In this document: positions 1 to 9,652 of the stretch, piece by piece
Numbering within the stretch: position 1 is the stretch's first letter
Layout: each line of letters opens with the position of its first letter
Position numbers and translations under genes: made by a program
The notes under the pieces: model-generated
Told to the model about the DNA's origin: nothing
Seen by the model: the letters and a program-made list of their open reading frames with translations, nothing else
The model's database searches: none
Assembly (NCBI GenBank): GCA_001599595.1
Contig: BCHH01000022.1
Location: forward strand, 263,705-327,704
DNA from: Beverwykella pulmonaria
Taxonomy: Eukaryota; Ascomycota; Dothideomycetes; Pleosporales; Melanommataceae
DNA length: 64,000 nt
Reading direction: 5' to 3'

Positions 1-212
1 TTACAGCGCCCAACTTGAGTAAGTCTAGCGCCATGCAACCTGCTCACATTATGAACCAGCATCACGAGCTCCAGCATCACACACGCACCACTTAATTGAC
101 AAACGCAACATTATGATTTCTCGAGGGTGGCTGATTTGGACAGTAGCTAGAGATTCGGCAGTGAGCCCCACGCTTTATGCAGCTGGCTCACTCGCTCATT
201 CGGAATTATCCT

Positions 213-355
213 ATTGGTCCATCTCTTCCATATGTCCAAGTTCAATGTGACGTGATTGGTCCAAAGATCATGCAGCTTGCTCACGATATCTGATGCTCAG
301 AATAACATCCAAGACGCAAGTATCTCAGACATTGTTCAATAAGATTAATATAAAG
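213..355 (+). promoter_or_regulatory. Promoter of the SDR gene
   Basis: Two reverse CCAAT boxes (ATTGG at 213-217 and 255-259) and a TATAAAG element at 349-355 lie upstream of the SDR start codon at 486. The spacing of the TATA element to the ATG, about 130 bp, suits a fungal promoter with a short leader. The rest of bases 1-485 shows no coding sequence that I can support. Confidence 0.5.
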
Positions 356-485
356 ATCGTAGCAACACCTTAATCTCAACGCTTCTTTTCGTGTCATCAA
401 AATCATAGAACTCAATCCAATATATTGAATTATTTGTTTCTTGGTATTACACCTTCACACATTGACTCAAGTACTCGTTTTAAAC

Positions 486-1504
486 ATGACTTTCCATCCC
501 GACACTCTCCCCGATCTTAAGGGCAAAGTATTCATAGTCACAGGTGGGAATTCCGGCATGTAAGTCTCCCCTCTCCTCTCTCAACACGAAGCTCCGAATC
601 GCTGATCTCGCGAAACCATAGAGGCTACTACACTGTAGCCCACCTAACAGAACACGGCGCCCACGTTTACATGTGCGCCCGATCCCCCGAGAAGGGCACA
701 GCAGCCATCGCCAAAATCAAGAAAATGCACCCCTCAGCCAGCATCGACCTCCTGCAAATGGACCTCATGGACTTCACCAGTGTCGTCGTGGCCGCCAAGC
801 ACTTCCTCACCCTCGAAACATCCCTACACGGCCTGATCAACAACGCAGGCATCATGGCAACGCCTTTCGGAATCACCAAAGATGGCCACGAGGCCCAGTG
901 GCAGACCAACTACCTCGCGCACTGGGTTTTGACAGAGAGCCTGCTTCCTCTGATGCTGCGGACCGCTAAGACAATCCCCCCCGGCAGCGTGCGCATCGTC
1001 AACCTCACTTCATCGGGCCACTTGGGCGCACCCAAGGGCGGCATCAATTTCAAGGACCTATCGCTGAAGGATAGCGGCCCGTGGTCGCGGTACGGACAGA
1101 GCAAGCTCGCCAACATTCTGCACACCAAGACCCTGCACAAGACTTACGGCCCCGGCTCTCCTAGTGCGCGGAACGGGGAGGGCGAGATCTGGGTTTCGTC
1201 CGTGCATCCAGGTCTGGTTGAGACGAACCTCGCCACGTCGGTTGGGGAGTCGGGCATGATGAGTGTTTTCTCGGTCTTACGCACGTTTGGATTGATATGG
1301 CCTGCCGATAAGGGCTCGTGGACGAGTTTGTTCTGTGCGGCGAGTCGGGATATGAAGGCGGAGCAGAGCGGCACGTATTTCGAAATTTTCCGGCGGTTTG
1401 GCGAACCGAGGTGGCAGAGCAGTGCGGCGAAGGATGGGAAGCTTGCAGAGAGGTTGGAGGAGTGGACTGGGGAGGTGATGAGAAAGGAAGGATGGGTTCA
1501 GTAA
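486..1504 (+). CDS. Short-chain dehydrogenase/reductase (retinol dehydrogenase/WWOX-like)
   Basis: Two exons, 486-559 and 622-1504, with a 62 bp intron (GTAAGT...CATAG), encode 318 aa. Splicing joins the split cofactor motif into TGGNSGIG (residues 19-26). Other SDR landmarks are NNAG at 98-101, a serine in LTSSGH near 155, and the catalytic pair Y182/K186 in YGQSK, followed by PGLVETNL. These show a classical NAD(P)(H)-dependent oxidoreductase with a Rossmann fold and no signal peptide, so probably cytosolic. The class resembles fungal retinol-dehydrogenase/WW-domain-oxidoreductase-like SDRs; the substrate cannot be read from sequence. The start was chosen because it is the only ATG in frame with the glycine-rich motif after splicing. 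It stands alone, next to a repeat-rich tract. Confidence 0.9.
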
Positions 1505-1922
1505 TAGCGTCAACTGGTTTGGTCTTTTTCGATCATATTTTGTTTTATATTATTATATGTTCTTATTTTTCTTAGTTATTCATGTATATTTTTATTCACT
1601 TTATACTTTCAAGTAAATGCTCCAGAGTTTTATACTCAGTAATTCTTTATTAAATATCAAGCTGTCGGTAACCCCGAGGGTATTCACGGTCACAGTAAAG
1701 GTAATCGGCTGGTTGAATGTATTACCACGTAGCAGTGGGCTCCAATACCGTAGTATTAGTGTCCTGCTTGTGTGGTGATGATATTCTTAAGGTTCTAAGC
1801 TGTGGGGGTTCGTGAAGTTGTCTTGATTCAAAAAGCTGATCATGTGACTGCCGCCGGAGCGGGGAAATCACGTGATACCAACACAAGCTGTCTATATCTA
1901 AAAAATAAAGGCCATCAGACCA
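1505..1922. other. Gene-free tract downstream of the SDR gene
   Basis: An A+T-rich 3' region. It contains the related sites GATCATGTGACT near 1837 and AATCACGTGAT near 1866, and runs into the dispersed repeat. I see no coding sequence. Confidence 0.5.
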
Positions 1923-2027
1923 TGTAAGCCCAGGACACCAAACCGTCGCGTGGATATGCTACTGACTAATCAGCCCGTCATATATATATCAGCTGTACAT
2001 ACATCACACCGAATGCACATCTTGATA
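1923..2027. repeat. Dispersed ~105 bp repeat, copy A
   Basis: This block matches 13771-13876 in the same orientation at roughly 80% or better by eye. Shared segments are TGTAAGCCCAGGACACCA, GTGGATATGCT, GACTAATCAG, a TATATATATC tract followed by AGCTGTACAT, and CACATCTTGAT at the end. It looks like part of a repetitive element, perhaps a promoter or leader because of the conserved TATA tract. It lies 240 bp upstream of the transposase relic, but nothing shows the two belong to one element. Confidence 0.7.
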
Positions 2028-2266
2028 CTTGTCGGCCCGTGGGCCACATGATGAATCACCTCGATGTTTGATCATGTGACCCACTTCCATATTTGTTATG
2101 ACTACCTTGGCAGGCTCCTGCCGTGCCTGGTAAGACTCTAGATATCTCTTCGGTAGCTCCTCCGTAGAATCAATACAACAATCACACACTCTCTGAACCT
2201 ACTTCCGTCACATCTCGACAATACTCTTTCCTCCACACTTCTGCTTACAGACTTAGAGAGCTGTTA

Positions 2267-2755
2267 TTAGTTAAGAAGAAGCACAAGAAAGAAAGGCAAA
2301 CCCCTAGACTTTTATCAGCGTAAGGAGTACCACGTTGGAGCTGTCTTCTGGTTGCCGCGCAAAGTTAGAGAAGCACGCTATTGGAAGTTAGTAAGGAGCA
2401 CGAGGAGAAGGAGCAGCAACTCTAAAAAGCTGAGACAACTGAGTTAAAACAGGCTGCTAAGCTGTACAAGAAAAAAATCGCAGAGAGGCATGTGGCGAAG
2501 GTTAAGGAGAAGGATAAGGTTGAGAAAGTAGCAGAGCGCGCTCGTCAGAAGGAGGCTCGCGACGCTGCAAAAACTTTACAATGATCCAAAAAGGGTAATA
2601 AGAAGGCGCCACGGCCACCCACACAGAGCAACAAGCATCAGAAACGTGTGGTTGATGCTGCGGGTGCTGGGGAGGCCGCAGAGGCTCCCCCAGCTCCCCC
2701 ACCCGTTACCACACGCCGCGGCCGCAACGTCAAGCTTCCGGGTAAATACAAGTAG
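2267..2755 (+). mobile_element. Degenerate 3' end of a pogo/Fot-type (DDE) transposase gene
   Basis: The forward strand encodes the typical C-terminal tail of fungal DDE-superfamily transposases. It has a motif like QRKEYHVGAVFWLPRKVREA (2317-2376 region, one frame), then a long Lys/Glu/Ala-rich helix, then a proline-rich linker, ending RRGRNVKLPGKYK and a stop at 2753-2755. At least two in-frame stops (after the EEKEQQL and KTLQ segments) and two frameshifts break it. The catalytic DDE core and DNA-binding N-terminus are absent here, so this is a dead 3' relic. I assign the family from the remembered tail motif. No terminal inverted repeats could be identified. The neighbouring CFEM gene converges on it from the right. 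Confidence 0.72.
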
Positions 2756-2943
2756 CAAAAGTCGATCGCAAGCATTACTATAGTACTCCACCATAAAATC
2801 TCGAAATAATAGCTATTGTGTGCGGCTCTACAGCCTCAATTTTTGGAGAGCTGTTGAGGTGGTTAGCGTGCATTGAGAGCACGGACAAGGTAGCGTACCA
2901 GATCGTCACGTATACTTGTAGAACTCCGAAGGTCAAATTCCAA

Positions 2944-3738
2944 TCATCCCATCTCGTGTGGTGCCCTCCATCCTGGTGCGTTACCTGGAGCATTCCCTTC
3001 GATCTCTGTTGGCGCATGTGCATGCCACCCTGCTCCCTGCGCCGTGCCCATCTCTTGATATTGAATCGGTGGTGTATAGACTGGCAGCTGCTGGGGCTGG
3101 GGTTGCGGTTGCAGTGGCGCTTGAAAGATACCATCCTGTTTCAAGGGTGCTTGTTCCACAGCGGGAGGTTGAGCGGGTCGCTGTTTCTGGCGGCGCATAC
3201 AGTACAAGATGACACTGATGGCGATCACGAGTGGGAGGCCAATTCCCACGGCAATGCCAACCACCGTCCCAACGGGCACGCCGCCGCCTCCTCCACCTCC
3301 ACCACCGTCGCTTGAGTTTGCTGCCGCCGTCGATGCGCCCGATGAAGCAGAGGGTGGCGCACTGGTCGGTGACGTGCCGGCGCTGCTGGAGCTTATCGTA
3401 ATATACTGCGAAAGGTCGTAGCCATAGGATTTGCAGGCCGATTCGCCTGTCGAAAAGATGCTTAGAAGGTCGCTTCTAGAACACGCTTTGTTAAGGCACG
3501 CAAAGGCATCTTGTATATAGGCGGGAGTTCTACAGGTACAAGTGGCATCAGAGAGGACGGAGGGGCAGTATTTGTCGCAGATGGAGAAACACGAATTAGC
3601 GCAACTGGGGTAACCGACGAGAGCTAGATCCTGCGAGCATGTAGCTGTTGCGAATGGGATTTGGATCGTGATAAGGACCTGCAGGAGTAGGGAGGGAGGC
3701 AGAGCGCGGAGATTCCAGGTGGCAAACATGATGCCCAT
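2944..3738 (-). CDS. CFEM-like cell-surface protein with one transmembrane segment
   Basis: A single-exon gene of 264 aa. I chose the ATG at 3738 rather than the upstream ATG at 3933 because it begins directly with a signal peptide (residues 1-33) and a TATA-like element lies about 55 bp upstream. Residues 34-102 carry ten cysteines in CFEM-like spacing, including CANSCFSICDKYC, CTC and a last Cys at 102. Next come a Ser/Ala-rich linker with a run of glycines, a hydrophobic segment at about 157-183, then basic MRRQKQR and a Pro/Gln-rich cytoplasmic tail. CFEM proteins of fungi act in haem/iron acquisition, wall structure and host surface interaction. A membrane-anchored form with a long tail suggests a receptor or anchor role (inference). 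Two extra cysteines compared with the usual eight leave room for a divergent subtype. Confidence 0.82.
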   Translation of the reverse strand: MGIMFATWNLRALPPSLLLQVLITIQIPFATATCSQDLALVGYPSCANSCFSICDKYCPSVLSDATCTCRTPAYIQDAFACLNKACSRSDLLSIFSTGESACKSYGYDLSQYITISSSSAGTSPTSAPPSASSGASTAAANSSDGGGGGGGGGVPVGTVVGIAVGIGLPLVIAISVILYCMRRQKQRPAQPPAVEQAPLKQDGIFQAPLQPQPQPQQLPVYTPPIQYQEMGTAQGAGWHAHAPTEIEGNAPGNAPGWRAPHEMG

Positions 3739-3790
3739 CAATCCAATGTCTGTAACGCGAATGGGCACGAAACTACCGGCACAAGGGCGA

Positions 3791-3797
3791 TATATAG
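3791..3797 (-). promoter_or_regulatory. TATA-like element of the CFEM gene
   Basis: On the minus strand the sequence reads CTATATA, about 55 bp upstream of the proposed start at 3738. It would lie inside the coding region if the longer upstream start were used, so it supports the shorter protein. Confidence 0.45.
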
Positions 3798-5578
3798 AGG
3801 AGTAGCACTCGCTTATCCCTGAAGCCGTCAATACGCCACAACGCCACGGCTCGTATTCCGACTTCCTCGCAAGAATCGGTTCTGGATGAACATTGTTGGG
3901 CGTGAACTCTGTATTTTCATGTCGAAGCGGCATCAGAGATTAGGACTATGCTTTCATTTCTGACCGTTGCATTGACTCTATTCTTTGGAGATAGAATTTC
4001 ACCTATAATTAAAGGTCGTTGCTCATACGTCTCCGCGGAGTAAAGCTGAACTCGCTAAGCTCTAACCTTTTTCATTGTGTTATCGGTTTTGATAACCAAT
4101 CCAGGTCTTCGAGACGTGCTAGGGTGGAATTTGCCGCTAGAGATATGAACGCCTGGCTTCTGTAGAATCCTGGTATGTGGGGCAGTTCGATGGAGGCGCA
4201 GGGTCTGTGGAACTACGTGAATACAGGTAGAGTGTTAACGTTAGGAGGATCTGGCCAAGCACTGCCCTATTCGCGAAGGGTCAAATCGACAGAAATATCG
4301 TCGCTTCGTTGCGATGCCAGCAGCACACCTATCCACCGCACACCACGCGGTGGCGCGCTCGAAACAATGGCCACCCGGAGGATATCGCGACCTTCAGCGG
4401 ATTCAGAAGCTGGATGTCAACATTCACACCGGTGGGACAGATGAGCCAAAAAACATCATGGTAATCACGTGTTTGACCTTGAAGCGAATACTGTGTATGA
4501 ACTTCGCATTGATAAAGATATGAGTCCACTCAAGCCAGACGCCTCAAGAAGTATGATCATGCTCCTCCAAACTTAGCGCAGGTTCCGAAACTCCCGCCGG
4601 TTCCATCCCCTGTACCAAATACAATACACGAATTGATGCCCAAGGAACACTAGAAAAAGCCAGAGCTCACGACATAAGAGAAGCCTGATCCAATGACCCA
4701 TGTTAGAGTCAAAGGCCTTCGCGCGGTTGGAGAGCAGCATCGATCACATGATGAACCATTCATTGATAATATTAGCATACAACTTCTTAGACAATATTAA
4801 CGCGAAGATAAGAAGGCTTAGTAAGTAGGAGCACAGGTGCCATATTGAATCGAAACAATACCTTCTAAGCGGCCACAGGATACAAGCGTACGATGGGGTT
4901 TCTATACAAGCCTCAGGGGTACGGAAGGATGCCAGTCAGACCCCCCCTCTCCATCCCCGTCGGCAAGAACGAACCAGCCTGGCCTATTTTCGTCACGAAC
5001 AGAAAGTCATGTTACGATCTGGACGTTGGCTTGCGCATTACTGTCCTCGAGTCATTCTCCGCCTACTTTTCAAAGCTGCAACTTTCGGCCCGTTGCGCCA
5101 AGTCCAAACTACTAATCAGCAATGGGAATCTCAAGATCGAGTTTCATCAGATATTGCGCGTGCATGAGAACGGATGCATGCATTGTTTCCCTAAATCATT
5201 CGGCCTGTTCCCTCTGCAGAACCTCGCGGCGTACGCGGAATAGCTACAGCGATTTAAGAACTCTAGTTTGCTGGACATGGCACAGAAATCGGGTGTTTTC
5301 CTGCCCATTTTCTAGCACGAGGCTATAAGGATCTCGTTCGAGGCGCGCCATCCGCATCTTCACCGGTGGCATCAACGTGATCAGCGGCCGGAAATGGGAT
5401 GCGCCGCCGCCTCCAGGAGCCCCTCTGGGTCGGAAAAGCATAGTGTCGTGATGGGATGAAGTTGATTGTACTGATGTTAAGTATTTTGATTCTACAGAGT
5501 AGCTACCGAGGAAATATTTATATTCTTACCAAGCACGCTAGGAGTCTGCCAAGATAGTGAAAGCAAATATAGAAGTGA
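3798..5578. other. Gene-poor tract with one unexplained open frame
   Basis: There is no convincing gene. One forward open frame at 4893-5243 (116 codons) has a coding-like composition with the phrases PPLSIPVGKNEPAWP and YDLDVGLRITVLESFSAY. I do not recognise its family, and it has no obvious promoter or intron signals. It may be a further gene fragment like the one starting at 5605, so I leave it unassigned. Confidence 0.35.
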
Positions 5579-5600
5579 GTCACATGAGCAAACATGTGAC
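5579..5600. repeat. Short inverted repeat (8 bp arms, 6 bp spacer)
   Basis: GTCACATG at 5579-5586 and CATGTGAC at 5593-5600 are perfect reverse complements around AGCAAA. They lie just upstream of the fragment beginning at 5605. Related CATGTGAC and TCACRTGA words recur across this gene-poor tract. Confidence 0.6.
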
Positions 5601-5604
5601 CCAC

Positions 5605-5933
5605 AGGCTGACATATAGAAAGGAACAGGGCTACATCGTGGTGCCATCGCAGGAGCGCCTCGATGGCATCACTGATGGCGAGGGTTTGGTCAGACAGTTC
5701 GTCGCGATGCCAATTGGGAGCGGGTACTCGATCGAGAAGCAGATGACAGGAAGGGAGAGGACATCGAAGGCCTTCAGATAGAAGTCACTCCCACTTATCC
5801 CAAGCTGAAACTTTCGATTGAAAATAAGGAAATTTCGGACGCCATGGAAGTAGGAGGGCCACAGGGCGAAGCGGTCACACCGCTGTATTACGACCTCCAG
5901 GCCGGCGCCGAGGTCATGGCTACGCGGCACTGA
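5605..5933 (+). pseudogene. Frameshifted fragment of a conserved fungal protein of unknown function
   Basis: The forward strand encodes RLDGITDGEGLVRQFVAMP followed by GSGYSIEKQMTG. After a shift of reading frame near 5757 it continues as EDIEGLQIEVTPTYPKLKL, up to a stop at 5931-5933. The pattern DGI...VRQFVAMPxGSGYSxExQ.TG...GLQxEVTP is one I recall as a strongly conserved block in uncharacterised fungal proteins. Its persistence across a frame change is good evidence of a once-functional coding sequence. No start codon or upstream domain is preserved next to it. The function of the family is not known to me. Confidence 0.6.
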
Positions 5934-8900
5934 AGAAGACTGCCGTGTATGGGAGGCAAGATCCAGCGAGCGCAGAAGAAGTTGCTCCGGGAACTGCTTC
6001 TGCCGCATGATAGAGTAACCACTGCGATTACGGCGCTCCACAACTTCAGGCTGCAGATTATCGTCAAGGGGAGGTTGATAAAGCACACAATTGAGACGAG
6101 CAGATTCTCCCCCCTCAGCACACTAAAAGATGTTGCTGCTTGCACGACCTTTCAATGGAAGGATCTATTGGAGTTCGCGCTCTGGTCGGATGAGAAGCGA
6201 ATTCCATTGAATGTCAAACTGGCTGAATCTAGAGTGTATATGAACATCCAGCACACGACGCGAGAAAGCCGCCTAGAGGACTGTCCCTACAAATACGCCG
6301 CTCCACCCTCGAGGATGTCCGTGCCGTTCAACTCCATAGCGTCGATGTCCTTTGACTCGCACATACTGTCGCGATTTTCTCTCTACTTATCTGGACGAGG
6401 ACGCAAGTCTTGTGCTGCTAGTGTCTTGTCTGCGGAGGGTTACGGTTCCGTAGTCCCATATATTAACCCTAATTCCACTCTAACCATACCTTTACCTATA
6501 CTCCAAAGCCCTGCGCTCCATCCCCAGCCGGCAGTGACTTTACCACTGCAATGCGGGCGTCCGCCTCCTTGGACCCACGTAATAATAAATGCAGATGACT
6601 CCACTAGTCCTCGGGGAGCACTGTCCAACATCGCGGCTCCCCTAGCCACCTTCCCTTCCGCTGCTCCTCCTGATCCTCCTTAGATTGCTTATTTACAAGC
6701 CAGGTAAGAAACTCTTTTACTGTAGCTCAACAAATCTCTTTGCCAGCTCCTATGATAGGACTTGATAAAGCGATGAAGGCTCTCATCGCCTGCTAACAGG
6801 TTGGGGCGGCAACAGCAGCTGTTAGAAGGAGCGCGATGAGGATGATGATAATTGCAGAGTTTATAGAAGGTAAGGGAATCAACTACGAGATCTGCTTGAC
6901 CCTAGCAATGGCGACTGCGGTAGTTAGCGTCGTGCGAAATCATGTCTAGGCGGAAAGGCCTAGCCACGCTAATGACATCTGTTGCAGCGTGGTACCTCCA
7001 TCACAAGCTTTTCAAAGTAGCACGCGAAACCGCATCGCGCGCTCTCGCATTCTCGGGCCGTGGGATTGTTGTGTTGGGGACGTTGTTGGGAATTGGGCTG
7101 CGTGGAGATGGAACCCCAAATACGGCAAGCGGCTGCCGTCAATATTGCAATCTCTGGCGATCAGAGCGATTCGATTCTGGCAACCATACCAGGTGCACGC
7201 GGCGTTCCAGTAACGTAAGGCGCAGAGACGGAGATAGAGAGGGAAGGCATTCGCAACACCACAGCAGCGCCTAGACTATCGTCGGGGCACTAAAAAGAAG
7301 CATACTCATGGCAGAGTAAACGAAATTATTGGTAGTATGATCTGCAACTGTTACATCTAGCCAGTACCAGACTCAGCGGACCTAAGAGTGCTGTGGATTA
7401 ATTGACGCGCTGTGGGCGAGGCGATAGTAAGATATGCAGTGCAGAAATGATATAAAGAGAGAGAAACGACATAACTTGCAGCACACATGCAGCAATTTCA
7501 TCCTTGGCATATTGCTATTCGTTTTCCCTACCTCTCTTCAGGAATAGTAAAAACTTCTATTTATTTTCGCTAAGGTTGTCTCAAGACTGTATACACAACG
7601 GTTGCGCATGCAATGGATAACTTATTAAGGTAGAGTACAATAATTTAAAGCACTTGCGTTTACTCTTGAAGGCTCTCCTTTGGCAAGAATGAATTATACT
7701 ATGATAGTTGCCGGCAACAAGCTTACATATTCGGCGGGAGCATTGGAGATGGTGAAGCATGCACGTCGTTATTCTTTCTGCATCTGGAGAGCCAGAATGC
7801 GATTATCACCATTTAAAGTGTGAATTCACGTCAGGTCACTCCCTCAGAACACGGTCTCCAGTGCGGCTTACGTGCAGCATTCTTCGTTCCGGGAATGTTC
7901 TCGGGGCCACCCGGGTAACGGGTCTAGACCAGAATCCCATGGCGGGAAGAACTCCCATTGGACTGTTTGTCAGATGTTGAGATTTGGGAGGTCATGAGAT
8001 CCCGACCAGGTGGTAAGATGAGTGTTGGTGCACGGGTATGTACAGGCCTGCCTGGGTTTATCCGGTTAAGCGTGCACTGCACATAGTACACGTAAGCAAG
8101 CAACAAACAGGTGATGTACTGTTATGTATAGGTACGAGACTCGGAGGTATACGATGTGCAGTTAATGAATTTTGATTGTTTTTGTGAAACAACGGCTTGG
8201 GGCTAAGCAGTCCAATCTAACCATAGCAATTTACAGCAGCCTTTTGTCAAGTCCTACAGTTTAGCTAGGGAACATGGCATTTGTATGTATACTACTGATT
8301 CCTCTTTCGGCGTCTATGAAGCTTTTGACTAGATTCTGGAATTACCATGTTTCCATAAAATGGCTGTGGACTCATTGGATGAATACGATGCCCAGATGAC
8401 ATTCGATGTTTCTGTGTTAGTGGCTGATGCAAAAGGCAGCAGTGAGCCGACTGTCATCCTGCAGTCCACTCGCCACATTATCGCAATACTTTCCTCTACA
8501 TCGTAAGAGGACTTGGTGACTTGATTCGTTGGACGGAGTTCTCCGTGTGAAGTGGCTTGTTTGTCTGACCGAAGTAGCTTTTAATAAAATTATGTCCGAC
8601 CAGGGTATTTTTCAAACCTCCTCCATGCACGTTCTTCACTTTCCCATCTCAGTTTCGTTTCCGATCGTAAGGACATTGGCCTTTTTCGTGGCTAAATAGT
8701 ACTTCATACGAAACTCTATATATGCCTCACGTCTCAACACTTCGACTTCATTGTGGGATTGACGTCCCAATTCTCCATAGGATTGGTTAGTCTTAGAAGT
8801 CATGCCACGGTTGGGTGCAAACGATCACCACATTGGCGGAAAAGTCAGACGACAAGACCATAAAAAGATGTCTGCAACACCTCGTGTCAGAGTTCTACTT

Positions 8901-9103
8901 GTGCCACCAACATTCAGCTTCGCCAGGGACAGAGGGATATGGTTTGGACCCTTTCGAGCACTTCCATTCGCTACACATACCAACATGTGGATTCTATGCT
9001 GGCTGTGGTGGACCTCAGCTTCTCCTCTACTATAATATCGATTTTCATGATATAGGCTCACTCCATCAAGGCGGTCACGAAGGTGGCTACGTCCAAAAGT
9101 AAA
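5934..9103. other. 3.2 kb gene-free tract
   Basis: I see no gene that I can support. A forward open frame runs through 5949-6683, but it has no recognisable domain and an erratic composition, and probably continues the decayed region to its left. The rest is A+T-rich non-coding sequence leading into the promoter of the small secreted protein gene. Confidence 0.45.
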
Positions 9104-9110
9104 TATAAAA
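9104..9110 (+). promoter_or_regulatory. TATA box of the small secreted protein gene
   Basis: TATAAAA lies 116 bp upstream of the start codon at 9226. The leader after it is rich in C and A (CACTCACCACTACAC, TTCCAACACTTCC), as is usual for well-expressed fungal genes. Confidence 0.6.
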
Positions 9111-9225
9111 GGTACCTTGATTGTCCCTCTACTCTCACTCACCACTACACAGTTTCTCCATCAATCTTCTAACGGTGATTATTTAACCACTTCCAACTCA
9201 TTCCAACACTTCCCCAATATCCAAC

Positions 9226-9652
9226 ATGCAGTTTCCCACCACCTTCCTCACCTTGGCTCTCGCTCTCGGCGCTCACGCCGCAGTCCTCTCAGAGCGCCAA
9301 AGCGGCGTCGTTGAGGCAGTTCTCTACAGCGATTCGGGCTGCAGTCCCGCCAACAAAGTCAGCACCACTACATTCACCAATGACGGCGATGGAGCCTGCA
9401 AGTTGGACCAATTCAGAGCCATCTCGTTCCAGAGCATCAGTGTGATTAGCAATACTGCAGATAAGGCTTGTATGTCCTCATCAAATCCATGATACAATAG
9501 TATTCACTAATCACTGTGAAGTGAGAATCTACAGTCGCGATAACTGCACGGTTGATGGGCAGCCCGCTGGCCATATGGTTTTGTATGGTGCGTTTGAGAC
9601 AGGATGCCGCCATCCCGAAGGCGGAATTCAGTCTTATAAGTTTGATTTGTAA
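9226..9652 (+). CDS. Small secreted protein (effector candidate)
   Basis: Two exons, 9226-9469 and 9522-9652, encode 124 aa. The 52 bp intron starts GTATGT, has CACTAATC as a likely branch site and ends GAAG; the phase is preserved (T/TG). Residues 1-19 form a signal peptide (hydrophobic LTLALALGAHA) and the mature protein starts near AVLSERQ. It has four cysteines (in SGCS, GACK, DNCT and TGCR), enough for two disulfides, and no transmembrane segment. Length and layout match the broad class of fungal small secreted proteins seen in culture filtrates and as host-interaction effectors; no enzymatic motif is visible. It is the only intact gene between the CFEM gene and the alcohol oxidase, about 5.5 kb and 9 kb away, surrounded by decayed sequence. 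Confidence 0.8.

Noticed and set aside
2818..3315. 165-codon forward open frame over the CFEM gene
   Set aside because: It is antisense to a well-supported signal-peptide and cysteine-pattern protein, and is rich in Trp/Cys as expected of a shadow frame.
6463..6475. Telomere-like AACCCTAA
   Set aside because: A single copy with no TTAGGG array nearby; a chance match.
5949..6683. 244-codon forward open frame
   Set aside because: No recognisable domain, uneven composition and no intron or promoter signals. It overlaps the tail of a frameshifted relic.
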